Source of the DNA: Ampelocalamus luodianensis
Taxonomy: Eukaryota; Streptophyta; Magnoliopsida; Poales; Poaceae
Direction of reading: 5' to 3'
NCBI GenBank assembly: GCA_036346255.1
Contig: CM070632.1
Coordinates: 26,438,657-26,502,656, forward strand
DNA: 64,000 nucleotides
Numbering within the stretch: the stretch's first letter is position 1; every line of letters begins with the position of its first letter. The notes beneath the pieces are model-generated. The model ran no database searches. It saw only the letters and a list, made by a program, of their open reading frames with translations, and was not told the origin of the DNA. A program made the translations under genes and the position numbers. Shown one piece after another: positions 10,912 through 23,580 of this stretch.

Positions 10912-13215
10912 TGTAACACCCCAGGACCCACATTACCCTGGGATACTACTTAACCACTCTACAGCTAGCCAATAATTTCATAAGAATATAAAATTTCGGC
11001 AGCAACTCTAGGCAAGAATCAATAAGCGGAAGCATAAACCACTATGGGAATAAAGATAACAGTAACAAGTTCAATAATTAAACAACCTCTAGCAGATCAA
11101 TCCAAGTGTAGACCACAAATGCATCAATAATAAATCAACAGATCACTCGTGAATAACTAGTCAATAGGCTAAATTCCTCTCAACTTTATTACAGCATGAA
11201 ACTATGAATTGAGTGCATTATTGTAGTGCCGCTCTACCCATCCCAGAATGCTTAAGAATCACCGAAAGGGGGAAAGAAACAACAAGAATGAGATAAAATC
11301 TCAGCAAGTAAGTTGCATAACAGGTTAATCAATTGACAAGCAAGCTACAACACAGGTTATATTATTGCATGACCACGACCACATTCCACTATCTCATTCA
11401 ATAAACCACATGGACTAGCATGAGTCCTGCCTCATAGGAATTCAACCATTGACAAAAGAATGCATGTTCTCCATCCACAATGCTTAATGCAAATGCATGC
11501 CATGCTCCATCGCACTCTTACCCATCAAGGTAAGAGTGTGCATCATCTCACGGCAATGTACGATGTCAGACTCTGATCGCCGGTCATAAGCGCGACATCC
11601 ACAATGCAATGTAATGATATGTTATGAGTGATATGATAATCATAAACCACATATGTGACATCTCATAATGGCACCAACAGGATTAACTTGTACAACTACC
11701 ACATAATCATTATGGAAAATACATCCATGATCCACATTCGACACATAAAGCAACCATTTCATGACTACACACAAGATATCCAATGTAATTCATTAAATAA
11801 TAATTACTGTCATCATCTCATATGTAAGTCAACCAACCATGGCATAATACTTCAAAATACGAAACTCATAGGGATTGCAAGTAGTAAGAACAACCGCTTA
11901 AACGGTAGTAACATCGCTACAATTACTTGCCTTCCACGATGTGACGCGTTAGCCGGCCAAGGCGATACTCCTAAACCTGAGGCTTCACCTCCTAAACAAG
12001 TAAAATAATTTCAATAAGGTCATAATATACCCAGCGCTACTAATCGGCATTCTACAATGCTTACTAGACGACTCAAAACGAGTTTATAAAGCTGAAAACG
12101 AAAAACAACGCTTGCTGCCATAATCTGATTCTGGACAGCAGCACGGTAAAAGACATAACTCATGATCTGGAAGTCAAAAAGAGGTAAACCCAATTTCTGT
12201 AGATTCTTAACTGACTAATCTACAATACTCTAGTTGACACGATACTCCAAATCGGCCAAAAAATTAGGCTAACCATTGTCTGAACTTTCAGTACAGAAAC
12301 TGTCTACACAAACGAACAGCAAAACTAAAATGACCATAACTTTTAATTGGTAACTCCGAATTGATCGTTCTTTATCAATCTGAAAAGGTTATCGAATTAC
12401 CTACAATAACCTAGTTGGGTGAACTTTCAGATTCTACCAAATTCCCTTTCAAATTTTAGGAAATAACCAGACAGATTATTCTCGTCAGATTTCTGGCAGC
12501 AGATACTAAATCGATCATAACTTTTGACTCAGACCTCGGAATCGAGTGATCTTTGCGGCCACCGAAAGCTAAGAACATAACACACATATCTCTAGGAGAT
12601 GGAAACTTAAAATTCAGCTTCTAAACATATGAAAAAACCCACGCAAGGTTCTGGACAGAATTGCATCTTCTGCAGCCCAACAATTAACCATCAATTCTAA
12701 TCGGTTTCGCATCTAATAAGGATTAAACAGCGGGGAGGGCATCTCGTTACCCTTGTAGAACCACTAGGATTCGCTGAACCAAACCCCACACAAGCTCTTC
12801 TTCTTCTCCTTCTTCTCCTTCTTCTCCTTCCTCTCCCTCTTCTTCTTCCTTGCAAGGGGCAGCACCTTGGGATAGGGAGGTGCAGGGGACAGCACCTTGG
12901 GAGAGGGGAGGTGCAAGGGGAGGAGAGGAGTCGGCCAAGAGGAGGAGGAGGGGGCGGCTGCAAGAGGGAGGAGGAAAAAGGGGAAAAGGAAGGGGGGCGG
13001 CTAGGGTTTGGGGAGGGTGGCCCTCCCCCCCCTTTGGTCGGCCACCACTAGGAGATGGGCCAAGGCCCAGCCCAAAAGGAAGCAAAAACAACAGAAAAGC
13101 CCTCTAAGCTGGATTTGACGAAAACTGAAAATAAAACTTCCCCGATTAAATTATTCTCTACCGATTGTTTTTAATTAATCCGATTCTTGACTTCTCACAC
13201 TTCCGGAGTATTACA
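10912..13215 (-). mobile_element. Solo LTR D (reverse orientation) inside element C
   Basis: The segment starts TGTAACACCCC and ends GTATTACA on the plus strand and is flanked by a perfect TGATA duplication (10907-10911 and 13216-13220). Its minus strand resembles the LTR of element C in order: an LTR start, an AATCGGTAGA block, a GC-rich leader region (12780-13060) and a GAGAT/ATCTC hairpin. Length is 2304 bp against 2325 bp for the C LTR. No internal region or second LTR accompanies it, so it is a solo LTR left by LTR-LTR recombination of a related element. Confidence 0.88.
12786..12850. repeat. CTT/CTTCTC-rich simple repeat
   Basis: Irregular repeats of cttctccttcttctcc run through this stretch of the solo LTR. 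They generate artificial Arg/Glu-rich reading frames and have no coding meaning. Confidence 0.75.
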
Positions 13216-16200
13216 TGATAGCTTGGTTAGTGAGAGTTTTCCGCTGTAAGTTCGTTTGCATGGGAAAGCTTTGGCTTTATGTATTTCTTTTGGATTACCT
13301 CGATCGTTGAGGTTTAACGTCTCTCTTTTGCTTAATGAAGGTGTTAGAATCTTTTTATGATGTCTTATCATGCTGAAAAAAAATTAGAAGTTATAACTAA
13401 ACGAATAAACTGCTATGATGTGGGTTACCAAGTTGGGTTTTTAGCATGGTGCAAATCAATTATTCTTAACTACCATCCATGAAAGTGAATTTTTTAAATT
13501 TGAAATATCCTTGTATTTGATACATGGTGTACGTTAAATAAAGACTGTCCATATCCATTCAGAACCTATAGATCTTACTTAAGAGCTAGATTTATCTATT
13601 TCCTGGTATGCTAAAATTGTTGAAACTTGTATAAAGTACCAGATGGGTGCTGGTGTATCGATTCATGAAACCTTGTTTATAGGAAATTATGTTAGTGGAT
13701 TTTTAATCATGTTTTGAAATGATTTCTGAAAAAGGTGAAATATGAATCTATGTTATATATGGTTATGTGATTGCAAATGGAATTAGTACCGTATGTACAC
13801 ACATGATTAGTACAATCATCAATTGTTAATGAGCACTGAAGAAGGTGTTGAGCAACACCAATAGTTGAGTAAATGAATTTCATAAGTAGTCTTTGATATC
13901 GTGCCTTGTGATATTGTTATTGCTTAGCATAATCTTGATATAATAAATTTGTTTCAACGTTGTGGTTTGTGTTCCCTTTGGGAAGTTTTAGGATGGAGTA
14001 ATAAAGTTTGATGATTCTTGGTACTAGTGTATGTTGTCGATGTTATTAAATCGTCAAAAATGTGAGAATGAGGTTAATTCTCGTAGTAATTTGATCACCC
14101 ATGGTGATATTTCCTAAATGATCAAATATCAAGTTTTGTGTTCATGATCTTTTGGGGGTTCAGGCTTTATGTGGTAAATGAAGATTATCAAGTAACGATG
14201 TTGCAAAGTTATAATGGTTCTTCAGTGATGCAAGTGCTTCGATCTTGAATACTTATTTGTTCTTATCTATTAAGGTTCGATATTTCCTTCTTGTGAGGCT
14301 TATGCTTTCAACTGTGGACTCCACTTATGTTCTATGAGTTCATTGCTTAATTGGTTTTCCCCTTGGTCCCGTGTTCAGTGCGAGTGGTAGATGAGTTTTC
14401 TAGTTGGTGAAAAATCATTTTCATTTGTCTCTTCTTTTGAGAAAGAATCAACTCATTCTTTTCACATTGGTCTTTTGAAGTATTTTCTAATTGTTGTTGT
14501 GAAATTGATGTTAATACCTATAGTAATTTGATCGCCTTTGGTGATATCGTTCAGATGAGAATATTTCAAGTTTAGCTTTCGTGATATTTCGGAGCTCATG
14601 AATCATCTGGTAGTTGAAATTATTTTAAATAAATTAAGGTATTGGATTGTCCTGTTGTTTCTTAAGAGATTTGTGTGATTTAATTTTAAAGGCTCTTTGG
14701 TCTGAGTTGGCAACATGAGGTTGCAATCAAAGAAGATATGTTGGTTTCTTTAAGAGGAGAATAATCTACTTGCTTTTCGCGAAATCCTGTAATTAGAAAT
14801 GTTTCGAGTTTGGTGGCTGAGATTATTTGTATCTCATGTTTCTTGTGTAGTTGAACTATTCTGAACAAATATAACGTATTGAAGAATTTTATTGGTTCTT
14901 AATTAGTCCTTGTGGTTTGGACTAAAGACCTTATCTTGTTCGTTGTGGCAAAACGATGTTAGTCAAAGAATTAATTTCATTGTTAAAGGAAAGAGTGCAG
15001 TAGGAATATTTGAGAATTTGAGTCAAGTTTTGTAACCTGTGGTTATTTGAAATGTTCATAACGTTTTGCTCTTTTCACTCAAAAGTTGTCGAGTTTCAAT
15101 CGCAATGTTATTTTTCTTATTAGTGGTTATTTGCTATTCCCTTTTCGAGGGATGCGTGCCCTCCGCTATGAATTCAACTTTCGTTTTCCCAGATCTTCAT
15201 TACCAGATTATTTCTTTTGGTTTCGTGCTCACTGTGAGCACTAACATTTTCCTGTGTGGTGAATTTTGTCCTTATTCGCCTCTTTCTTTTGAGAAATGAT
15301 CAACAGTTTTGTGTTGTAAATTTTTACAAAGCGTAAGTTGTCAATTGTTTGGTGGTAGTTAAGTGATTGTAGAGGTGAGATTTTGCTACCAAGCTATTGG
15401 GGGAGTAATAGAAGATGAGTTGGTTTTGACCTGAACCTCTTGGAGGTAAGTTGATTCAGATGGAATGTATGGCTTCGAAGTAAAACTGTATAGTGTTCGA
15501 CTAAGTAGAACCTATGGTATAGTGTAGTTCCAGAACTTTGGTTCATGTTGAAATGTTGGGGATTATCAAATGTATGGAAACCTTAATCAATTTTATTGAG
15601 TAACACAATTGGAAAGTATTGCGATGTTGTGTGAGTGATTCCTGATGATGTCAATGAGTGAGTATGTCAGAATTTGTGGGGATGTTAGAGATTTAATCTG
15701 ATGATTTCACCATTTGTTACAAAGAGGAATTCGTTGTAGAGGTCTTGGGGGTTAAATTTGGGCTTTCCATTTTCATGCTAGGACTTTGAGTCGCCCAATG
15801 ATTATGTGTAGAGGAAGTAGAATAAGGGTGGATTTCGAACAGTGGGATGATCATTGATACCACCCTTCTGATGTAGTACATGAGAGTGTGTGATGTCAAT
15901 TCTGAGTTGTTTGTTCTCCAACGGTTGAGGTGATATGATTGTGTGAGAGATCTAATTTGAGGATACTGTCTGAGTGTCTTCTGTCAAATTAATTCTGTCA
16001 GTAAAGGAAATCGGTTGGAAAAAGTGTTGGTGAGATCATTAGAGCCTCCCTTCCAAGGTGTAGATGAGGTGTTTCGATTTGGGTTTGGCGTTGAGGTCGC
16101 CAAGGTAAGAGTAACAAGTTAGTGTGTTGTGCGATGATCGGGATTCCAAAAAGTTGAGAGAAATCTTATTTCAAAAAGGGAAATTGAGAAAAGAATATTT

Positions 16201-16905
16201 CCTTGAGTACTGAAACGTTCTCTTGATTATTGGTTGAGCTATGTGTTTATGACGGATGTCTTTCGCAATTTGAACTTGGCTTTATGTTGGCATGTGTGGT
16301 TCTTATCAGTTCCGAAAGAATAAAAGAAATGATTGATTTGGATATTCGAGTGATTTCTCCTTTAGCGAATGTGGTGATTGTTTGCAAATTTTTCTAATTT
16401 GAAGGAGGAAAGGTTTTTGTGATGATTTTTTTTATTCTGGATTTGACTCTTCTGGTACCGAGTTGGCAATGTGTGGTCGCGATGAGAATCCTTACTTTCA
16501 GTTGACTCTATTTGTAACAGAGTTGTTCAGAGCGAGTTCTGTTGTGTATCCCTCGTTAAAGGGAGTGATCCTTGTTAGATGAAGAGTTTGATTTCGAGCA
16601 CGTTTCACTTTGACCGTTTAACGTCATTGACCATCGAGTAGGATCTTACCTTCGATTATCTTCTCATGAGTGTACCTGGATATACCGGGTTGGCAGTTAG
16701 GACACACATCGTTTTACGTCTTTGTGTTGTGATCTCTTCGGGCCGAGGGAGAGGCTACTTGGGAGTTGGAATTTCGCTTGCGTGAGCGTTATCCGGATTA
16801 GTTCGCAACGAGTATCTGGTTACCGTTGTTAAATTCCAGTCGCAGTTTTCTTTGTTGTAGATCGGCGTTTAGATTCGGGGTCGAATCCTTTTAAGGGGGG
16901 TAAAA

Positions 16906-19236
16906 TGTAATATCCCGACTTTCTTTTGAGCGTGCAATTCAAATTGAGAGAGAATTAATGTAATTCTCCGATAGTGCTAGAAATAATTTTCAGAAGAAAA
17001 TAATTAATCGGTAGAAGGTTTCTTTTGGAAAAACATTTAATCAGGAGAATGGAGGGGGTTTTCTGCGTTTTCCTGACAACCTGGGCCTGGGCCTTGGCCC
17101 ATGAGGCCTGGCCGGCCATTTGGGGGAGGTGCCACCCTCCCCCAAAACCCTAGCCGCCCCTTTTCCCCCTCTCCTCCCCACCTTGGCCGCCACCTCCCTC
17201 CTCTCCCCTCCTCCCTCCATCTTGCGCCTCCCCCTGCTGGTTGCAGCCCCTTCTCCACCTCCATTGCTGCCGCCCTAAGCCCCTAGTGCAGCACCCCCAC
17301 CTCCCGGAGCCGTCCCTTGGTGCCGATCTCCCCGTTGCCGGCTTCTCGCGAAGGTAGGAGCGGTGTTTCGTGGAATTGGCTGATCAAGAAGGAGGGGAAC
17401 ATCTTTGTGGATCAACCATCAGCTTCCTGGTTGCTGCAAGGGTAACGAATGCCGGTCCTCTTCGTTTGATTAGTGGTAGATGCGATTTGGTTCATATTTG
17501 ATTAGATCGTATTGCTGCGAATAGAAAGTCGATTCTGTCCAGAATGTTGCGGGGTCTGTTTGGTGATGTTAGAGGCCGAATTTGAGTTGTGCATCTCCTA
17601 GAGATATTTAGGTTTTGTTCTTAGCTTTCCATGTCCGCCAAGAACACTGAATTCCGATGTACGGATAAAAAGTTATGTTAGTTTTCGTCTCTATTGTCCA
17701 GAATCCTGACGAGAATAAATTGTCAAGTTGTCTTTTAAAATATGAGTGTGATAATGGAAAATTCAGGGCTTTCATCCAACTAGGTTATTGTAGGCCTTGG
17801 TCTTAGCTTTTTATATTGTTAAAGAACGCTCAATTCGGAGTTGTATATTAAAAGTTATGATCGTTTTAATACTGTTGTCTTAATTGTGTAGACAGTTTCC
17901 GTTCTGCTCTTTCAGTTATCTGTCAGTAAATTAAATTGGCAGAATTGGGTTACCTTGTCAACTAGAGTATTGTAGATATGTCAGTTAAGAATCCATAGAA
18001 ACTGGTCTCACCTCATTCCGAGTTCCAGACCAATAGATATGATTTTTACCATTCTGCTGTCCATTTGGGTTGTGCTCGAGTAGTCTGCATTTTCATATTA
18101 GAGCTAACTAGTTAATTGTGGGTTATCGGAAGGCGTTGTAGAACGTTATTGGAAGCGCTCAGTTATATGTTGTATTTATTTCGATTACTTACTTGTGTAG
18201 GCAGAGAGGCTTGGGTTTAGGACATCTTCTTTGCCTACTACCGCAGTGCTTCGCGGAAGGCAAGTGCCTTGTTGTTCATATGTTTGGAGTATGATGCATG
18301 TTTGATGACTGTATTGTGTTTTTCTGATATCCATGAGAATATTCAAAGTTTATGTCCTTTTCTTATGTGTTATATACATGAGTATATATATGATGTCTTT
18401 CATAATTCAATCTTCAGTTCATGCATCATAATTCATGTTTTATCCACGGGAGTGGAGTGTAAGTCCCATCATTCCAATGTGGGCAGTTTTGGACATTGTC
18501 ATGTCCCGTCCATGGGAGTGGATAGAAAGACCCATCAATTCCAGTATGGGCACGTAAGACCCATCAATTCCAGTATGGACAGATTTGGACACCTGTATGA
18601 AACGTTCTTCATACAGGACTTGGATCCCCGCACTTTTGTTAAGGTGCGGGCTTAAGTGAACACCGACGGGTGTGTCACTAGCTATACCGGTATAAGCATG
18701 TGTGCAGTCCATTCTTTTCATTAAATCCATTCATTCTATTCATTCATACACTCATTCGGGGTATGTTCGCATTCTTTAATGATGAGGTCTTATTCAGATC
18801 GTGGTATGTTCATTTATTCATCAGACTTGCCGAGTCACGGACTCATTCTTGCTTTGTTTGTTTATTTTAGGTGATCATTGATGCTGGCTCTATCGGGAGG
18901 GAGTAGACACGCACTAATCGTGCAATTCACCATAATCAAGTTCAACAATATGATTTAGTTTCTATCTTTAATTCGTTAAGGGATGAACTGTAATAAATAA
19001 ATTTAAATGGTGAAGGGAGGATACCTTCTCCATGTTATGATTGATTTTGTATTGCTGGTGATCTTCGATCATCCTTCGTTACACTTGCTTGAATTCAGAC
19101 TATTGTCATGCCATGGTTCTATTAAGTAGTGATTTCTTTATATCATTAGTTGATATTATTCAAATTCTTTCGCATTATGGATGTATGTTAGATGATTTAG
19201 GTGACATCTTGGCTTCCGAATAGCCAGGGTGTTACA
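16906..19236 (+). repeat. 3' LTR of element C
   Basis: It is the direct copy of 7933-10257, beginning TGTAATATCCC and ending GGTGTTACA. In this copy the hairpin CTGTATGAA/TTCATACAG gains a tenth pair (18596-18621) relative to the 5' LTR. Confidence 0.92.
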
Positions 19237-19374
19237 GATGAGGAGATGGATGCACCTACATCATCTGAGGAGAGCCAAAAAGGTAAAGATCATGGTGCTA
19301 TCATCCCTCAAGGTGAGTATGCTTGTGAAAAACTACAATTGTCCACTATTTATGCTATTTTGTAGCAAAAATTA

Positions 19375-19968
19375 GTGAAAAACAATTCTGATACGCACAT
19401 GTTTCAAGTAGAGAATTCATACTGCATTGATTTGAGTATACCATGTGATAAAATTATTGATTTACTTGCTGACTTGAGTGCACCATGTGATAAAATAATT
19501 GAGTTGTCTGCTGTTGTGAGTACTTCATGTGATGAGTTAATAACATATAATGATCATGTGGAATCGGTTAGACATAAAGAAGTTTTTACTAGAATTTCTC
19601 CTGGTAATTCTTTATATTACATTATGTTGGATCTACGTATGAAATTGTCACATGCTATGGAGAAAGTTTCTGAAATCACATGTTCGAAATCCTTGTCTAG
19701 TGCCTACACCCCTGGGTATAAGTTTAATTTGATTGGAGATTATGGTGTAAACAATCAATTTCTTATTTATCAAATATGCATAACTTGTGATCATATGGAT
19801 GAATTGAAGCTTGCTGTTTTAAACAACAATTCTTGTGTGCTAAATTTTGTTCATTATGAGAGGAAAATCAAATTTAGTGATCATCCAATGCCTACATGTT
19901 CATCTCTTATTGCACTATCTAGTATTGACAATCTGAATAATGATGTTGAAGTATGGAATAACTTATAA
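19375..19968 (+). CDS. Unclassified retrotransposon ORF with a repeated CD[KE] motif
   Basis: A 197-residue reading frame lies in the interior of element B, downstream of the gag remnant. The N-terminal part contains three spaced copies of a short motif (PCDKII, PCDKII, SCDELI; about 19439-19545). The rest is Cys-rich and hydrophilic with no transmembrane segment and no protease, polymerase or integrase motif. An in-frame stop just upstream (about 19363) separates it from earlier coding sequence in the same direction, so the ATG at 19375 may not be the original start. It could be a C-terminal extension of gag or an independent accessory protein. The function is unknown. Confidence 0.4.
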   Translation: MKNNSDTHMFQVENSYCIDLSIPCDKIIDLLADLSAPCDKIIELSAVVSTSCDELITYNDHVESVRHKEVFTRISPGNSLYYIMLDLRMKLSHAMEKVSEITCSKSLSSAYTPGYKFNLIGDYGVNNQFLIYQICITCDHMDELKLAVLNNNSCVLNFVHYERKIKFSDHPMPTCSSLIALSSIDNLNNDVEVWNNL

Positions 19969-20379
19969 ATCTTTTCACCCTACTAGATGAATTTGCTATT
20001 ACTCGATTGAAATATGATTATATGGATGAACTTTGTTTAATTCCAAAAGTTATAGATTTGCACATATGTGCTACCACTGCAAGTTTATAACTTCAGATAT
20101 TTGAATTGCATAAACACTTCACTTACATTTGCAAAAACTAGTTGCAATAATTACTGTGTGAGAAATTTTGTTTCGATCATTAACATATATGATAATTCTT
20201 GGGGTAATAATACAATGAGCTTTTATGATCGCTCCTGTTTTATAACATTAATTGTGCAACAACGAAGAACCGTTAAAATGGATGACATATATATATACCA
20301 TACATAGACATTGGCTTCTTTGTTACCCTATTTCCAGCTTATCAAAAGCTGAGGATGGCTTTGTTTTCAAGAAAGGGGG

Positions 20380-21410
20380 TGATGTGACCATACCACAAAC
20401 GCATACGACTATAACTTCCAAGATTGAACAAAAGGTGAATTCGTTTCTTCAGCTTCAATTTTTTTTAAATGAGAATATGAAGCTACCTAATAATGCAAAT
20501 GTATATTTGTGTAGCTATACAAGGAGGAATGCATCAACACCTGAAGGGTTTAAGTTGGATACGTTCTGGAATCCAGTTCGGCCTCCGGAGATAGTACAGA
20601 CTTCAAACATGCATAACTTTCACATACGAAGTCCGTTGGAGGTCCACGAGTACTTGATAGAAAGATTATCTCGTCATCTTTTCAATGGATCTAGCCCCAC
20701 CTCCAAATTCCTTCTGCACATCGCAATCGCCAAAACAATCCGGCATTGGGACAGCCCAACATGCCCATAGTAAAAAAGCCATAACTTTCGCAAACGGAGT
20801 CCGATTCGGGTGTTCTTGGGCTTGTTCAAAAGCTTATTCCGAGGCCTTTCCAACAGATCTGCGTCACCTCCAAATTCATTTGGAGCACCTCAGAATCGTC
20901 TAAAGAAGATGCCGTGTCACCTGTTTGGGCCGTGGGCCTTGTAATTTAGTGAAACCCTAGGCATGTACTGTTCATGCGAGTACTGTTCATGTGTGAATAG
21001 TACTACTACCCCTCCCTCTTCCTCCTATACATAGTAGCCACTGCCCTCGAGTTTCCTTGAATTTCGTTTATGTTTAGTTAGCTTTCGTTGCAACTTGTAT
21101 CTTCTGCGTGTGTCGACTGGACCACCCGGTCAAGATTCTTATTCGGAACCCCACCTTATCAAGTGCTTCAATCCTATTTGTAATTTCAAATTGCTATTTA
21201 TCTTGTTCTTGCTTGTTCTTCGATTGCATACAGGAATAGACCTTCGTAGTTAGGTCGATTGTGCTTCTAGCAAGGTCGATAACGAACTCGGAGTTTGTTC
21301 AACGATTGTCGGGTATATAGTCGTGTATGATTGGTAGCCAAATCGTGAGAGTCATCTCCATCAAATCGAATTATCCATCTCATCGAAAGATCAGGACACC
21401 CATTGTCACA
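20380..21410 (+). repeat. 3' LTR of element B
   Basis: It is the direct copy of 4517-5550, preceded by the purine tract AAGAAAGGGGG. It ends CATTGTCACA. Confidence 0.85.
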
Positions 21411-21424
21411 TAAAAATATTACAC

Positions 21425-22670
21425 CACGCTGGTTTGGCTTGCCAGACTTTGCATGCCTGGTACATGCGATAGACCAATGAGGCGAGGGAAGATCGGCCCA
21501 CTGGATTCACCGTCAGCTACACAGAGAATCATTTCCGACACAAGCTGGGCTACTTCGTCATGGGCTTCGAAAACTTATTTGATCTATTCAACCTCGGCAC
21601 CCTCGATGCTTTATTTCTACGATGCTGGACACTGTAAGTATGTACAATCAAGTTCTGCATTCACGCAATACTGATAAATGTCATAACTCATTGCTTATGT
21701 ATAGATGCATGAGTAAGAAGCCCGATGACTGCAACAACCGGTGGGTTTTGTCGACCCATAGTTGATCTCTAAGCAAAGTATCAACCAAGACGCATCCTAC
21801 ATCGAGAAATACATAACGAAGGGGTTGCTGGCTCACCGCAACAAGGACTACATACTGGTGCCCTACAACCAGGTGTAAGTGTGCTTCACTACTTGCTATA
21901 CAAATTTCATTTGTACTTTATACGCAACACAAACTTAGGTTTAATGACTATAGCGACATACTTAGGTGACACTGGATCCTTTTGGTCATTGTACCAAAGT
22001 GGAATGAGGTAATATACCTTGATTCCCTAGTCGGAAAAAAATCACAACTTCGCCCTTATGCAAAAAGTACTCGATATGTATGCTCATTTTCTTCATACGT
22101 AACTCTATTGTAGTCTTCCTTCGTTTGAAATGGCTGAGAATAACTTTTTGAAATCACGTAGGTCATTCAGCGCCTATGTTGCCAGGGGAGGGATACAAAA
22201 TGAATGAAGCACCACACTACAATACAGGACATGATTTTCGATACCCGCTACAGCACAATAATCCTATATCACACTTCGTAACCTGGCCTCTCGAACTGAC
22301 TATACCAATATCCTATATCCTATATCACACTTCTATTTTTGCAGTGCCACCAGCAAGTACTACAAGGCAACGTATGTGCATTCTACATTTGTCATCATAT
22401 GCTAGAAATCATGAGTGTTAAGATGAAGAATCCAGAAGTTTGTTAGTCAATCTCGCAATAATTATTTCGTAATTATGAATTTAAATATATATGCTTACTT
22501 CTTTACTCTTGCTAGCGACAGGGCATGACAATCGAAGAAAGTGCCTTCCATCTGGACTTACTCGTGGACGTTTGAGGACTACTTGCCGCCTTCATCATAG
22601 GGGAGATCATTAAGCAGAATGGAGAGTTTCACCCTGGCGACACCGATTTATTGTAATTCACTTTGAGTTG
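21425..22670 (+). pseudogene. ULP1-like cysteine peptidase (C48) remnant of CACTA I
   Basis: Exon-sized pieces on the plus strand match the ULP1/SUMO-protease-like module found in many grass CACTA elements: an FENLFDLFNL block (about 21565-21600), a YILVPYNQV block (about 21850-21875), an HWILLVIVPKW block (about 21969-22002) followed by a YLDSL block (about 22015-22030), and a CHQQ piece near 22346. The family uses a His-Asp-Cys triad, and the first two regions are visible here. A C-terminal IIKQNGEFHPGDT block lies near 22605-22645. In-frame stops and frame changes make it non-functional. It was probably once continuous with the Ptta ORF at 2.8-4.3 kb before element B inserted. Confidence 0.65.
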
Positions 22671-22834
22671 TAATTTAAATCACTTTGTAACTGATATTGA
22701 GTTTTTAAATCACTTTGAGTTGTTCTATATCAAATCAATTGTGATATATATGTTTTCTACTTGCTTGCTTTCAGAGAGCATGGCTAGCATTACTTGAGGC
22801 TAGCTGGAAAACCAAAATTTTTAGGTCGAACTAT

Positions 22835-23580
22835 CAAAGACGGTTTTATGGAATAAACCGTCTGTGAATGCATACTATCACAGACAGCTACCACAAAAAA
22901 CTGTCTGTGAATGCATATTATCACAGATGGCTATCACCAAAAACCGTTGTAATATACAAGATATCACAGACGGTTATTTTTATTAACCGCCTGTGATATG
23001 TATCCAATCACAGACGGCTACCACCAAAAACCATTTGTGAATGCACACTATCACAGACGGCTGCCACCAAAAAACCGTCTGTGAATGCATACTATCATAA
23101 ACAGCTACCACCCAAAACCGTCTGTGATATACATGATATCACAGATAGTTATTTTTATTAACCACCTGTGATATGTATCCAATCACATACGGCTATTTTT
23201 ACAAACCGTCTATGGTATATGTACAATCACAAACGGCTACTACTAACAACCGTATGTGATATGTATCCAATCACAAATGTCTACCACTAAAAACTGTTTC
23301 TGATTTGTCGGATATCACAGACGGCTACTACCAAAAACTATATGTGATATTTATGATATCAAGGATGGTTATTTTTACTAATCGTCTGTGTTATGTATAT
23401 AATCACAGACGGTTGGTACATATAACCATATGTGATAGTAGGTCTTCATAGATGGTTTATACCAGAAAATCGTCTGTGTTGTGACTTATCACAAATGGCT
23501 CAAAAACCGTCTATGATAACCGCTGTTATCACAGACACATAAATTTAGACGGTTCAGAAACCATCTGTGATGACCCTTTC
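22835..23580. repeat. Right CACTA subterminal repeat array
   Basis: About twenty variants of tcacagacggct.. and ..aaccgtctgtga alternate with spacing near 40 bp, more numerous and more worn than in the left array. The array ends ten bases before the inferred terminus. Confidence 0.85.

Larger units (their letters stand above)
10258..16905 (+). other. Non-coding interior of element C
   Basis: Apart from the solo LTR (10912-13215) this is about 4.3 kb without a convincing ORF. Short motifs recur in diverged form: agtaatttgatc followed by ggtgatat at about 14085 and 14522, and a TTTTGAGAAA..ATCAAC pattern at about 14448 and 15285, with a weaker version near 10878. It may be structured RNA carried as cargo, but nothing in it is recognised. 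Confidence 0.55.
7933..19236 (+). mobile_element. Large non-autonomous LTR retrotransposon C (LARD-like), inserted in element B
   Basis: LTRs of about 2.3 kb (7933-10257 and 16906-19236) start TGTAATA and end GTGTTAC(G/A). A perfect 5-bp target duplication GATGA flanks it (7928-7932 and 19237-19241). A purine tract (TTTTAAGGGGGG) sits before the 3' LTR and a TGGTATC primer-like site follows the 5' LTR. The interior has no gag or pol, only stop-filled sequence with diverged internal repeats, and it hosts a solo LTR (10912-13215). This fits a large retrotransposon derivative moved in trans. The exact target duplication shows a simple insertion into the gag tail of element B. Confidence 0.9.
4517..21410 (+). 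mobile_element. Ty3/gypsy-type LTR retrotransposon B (non-autonomous), inserted in CACTA I
   Basis: Direct repeats of about 1.03 kb (4517-5550 and 20380-21410) begin TGATGTGACC and flank an interior with a tRNA-Met-like primer site (5556), a broken gag (7134-7905), an unclassified ORF (19375-19968) and a purine tract before the right repeat. No protease, reverse transcriptase, RNase H or integrase was recognised, so the copy is non-autonomous. The expected 5-bp target duplication is not visible: the left flank is CAATA and the right flank is TAAAA. The interior is split by the LTR element at 7933-19236. It lies between the two decayed CACTA ORFs, so it is younger than CACTA I. Confidence 0.8.

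Noticed and set aside
22835..23580. Possible CRISPR-like regularly spaced repeats
   Set aside because: The motif alternates in orientation, varies in sequence and spacing, and lies at a CACTA terminus in a plant genome.
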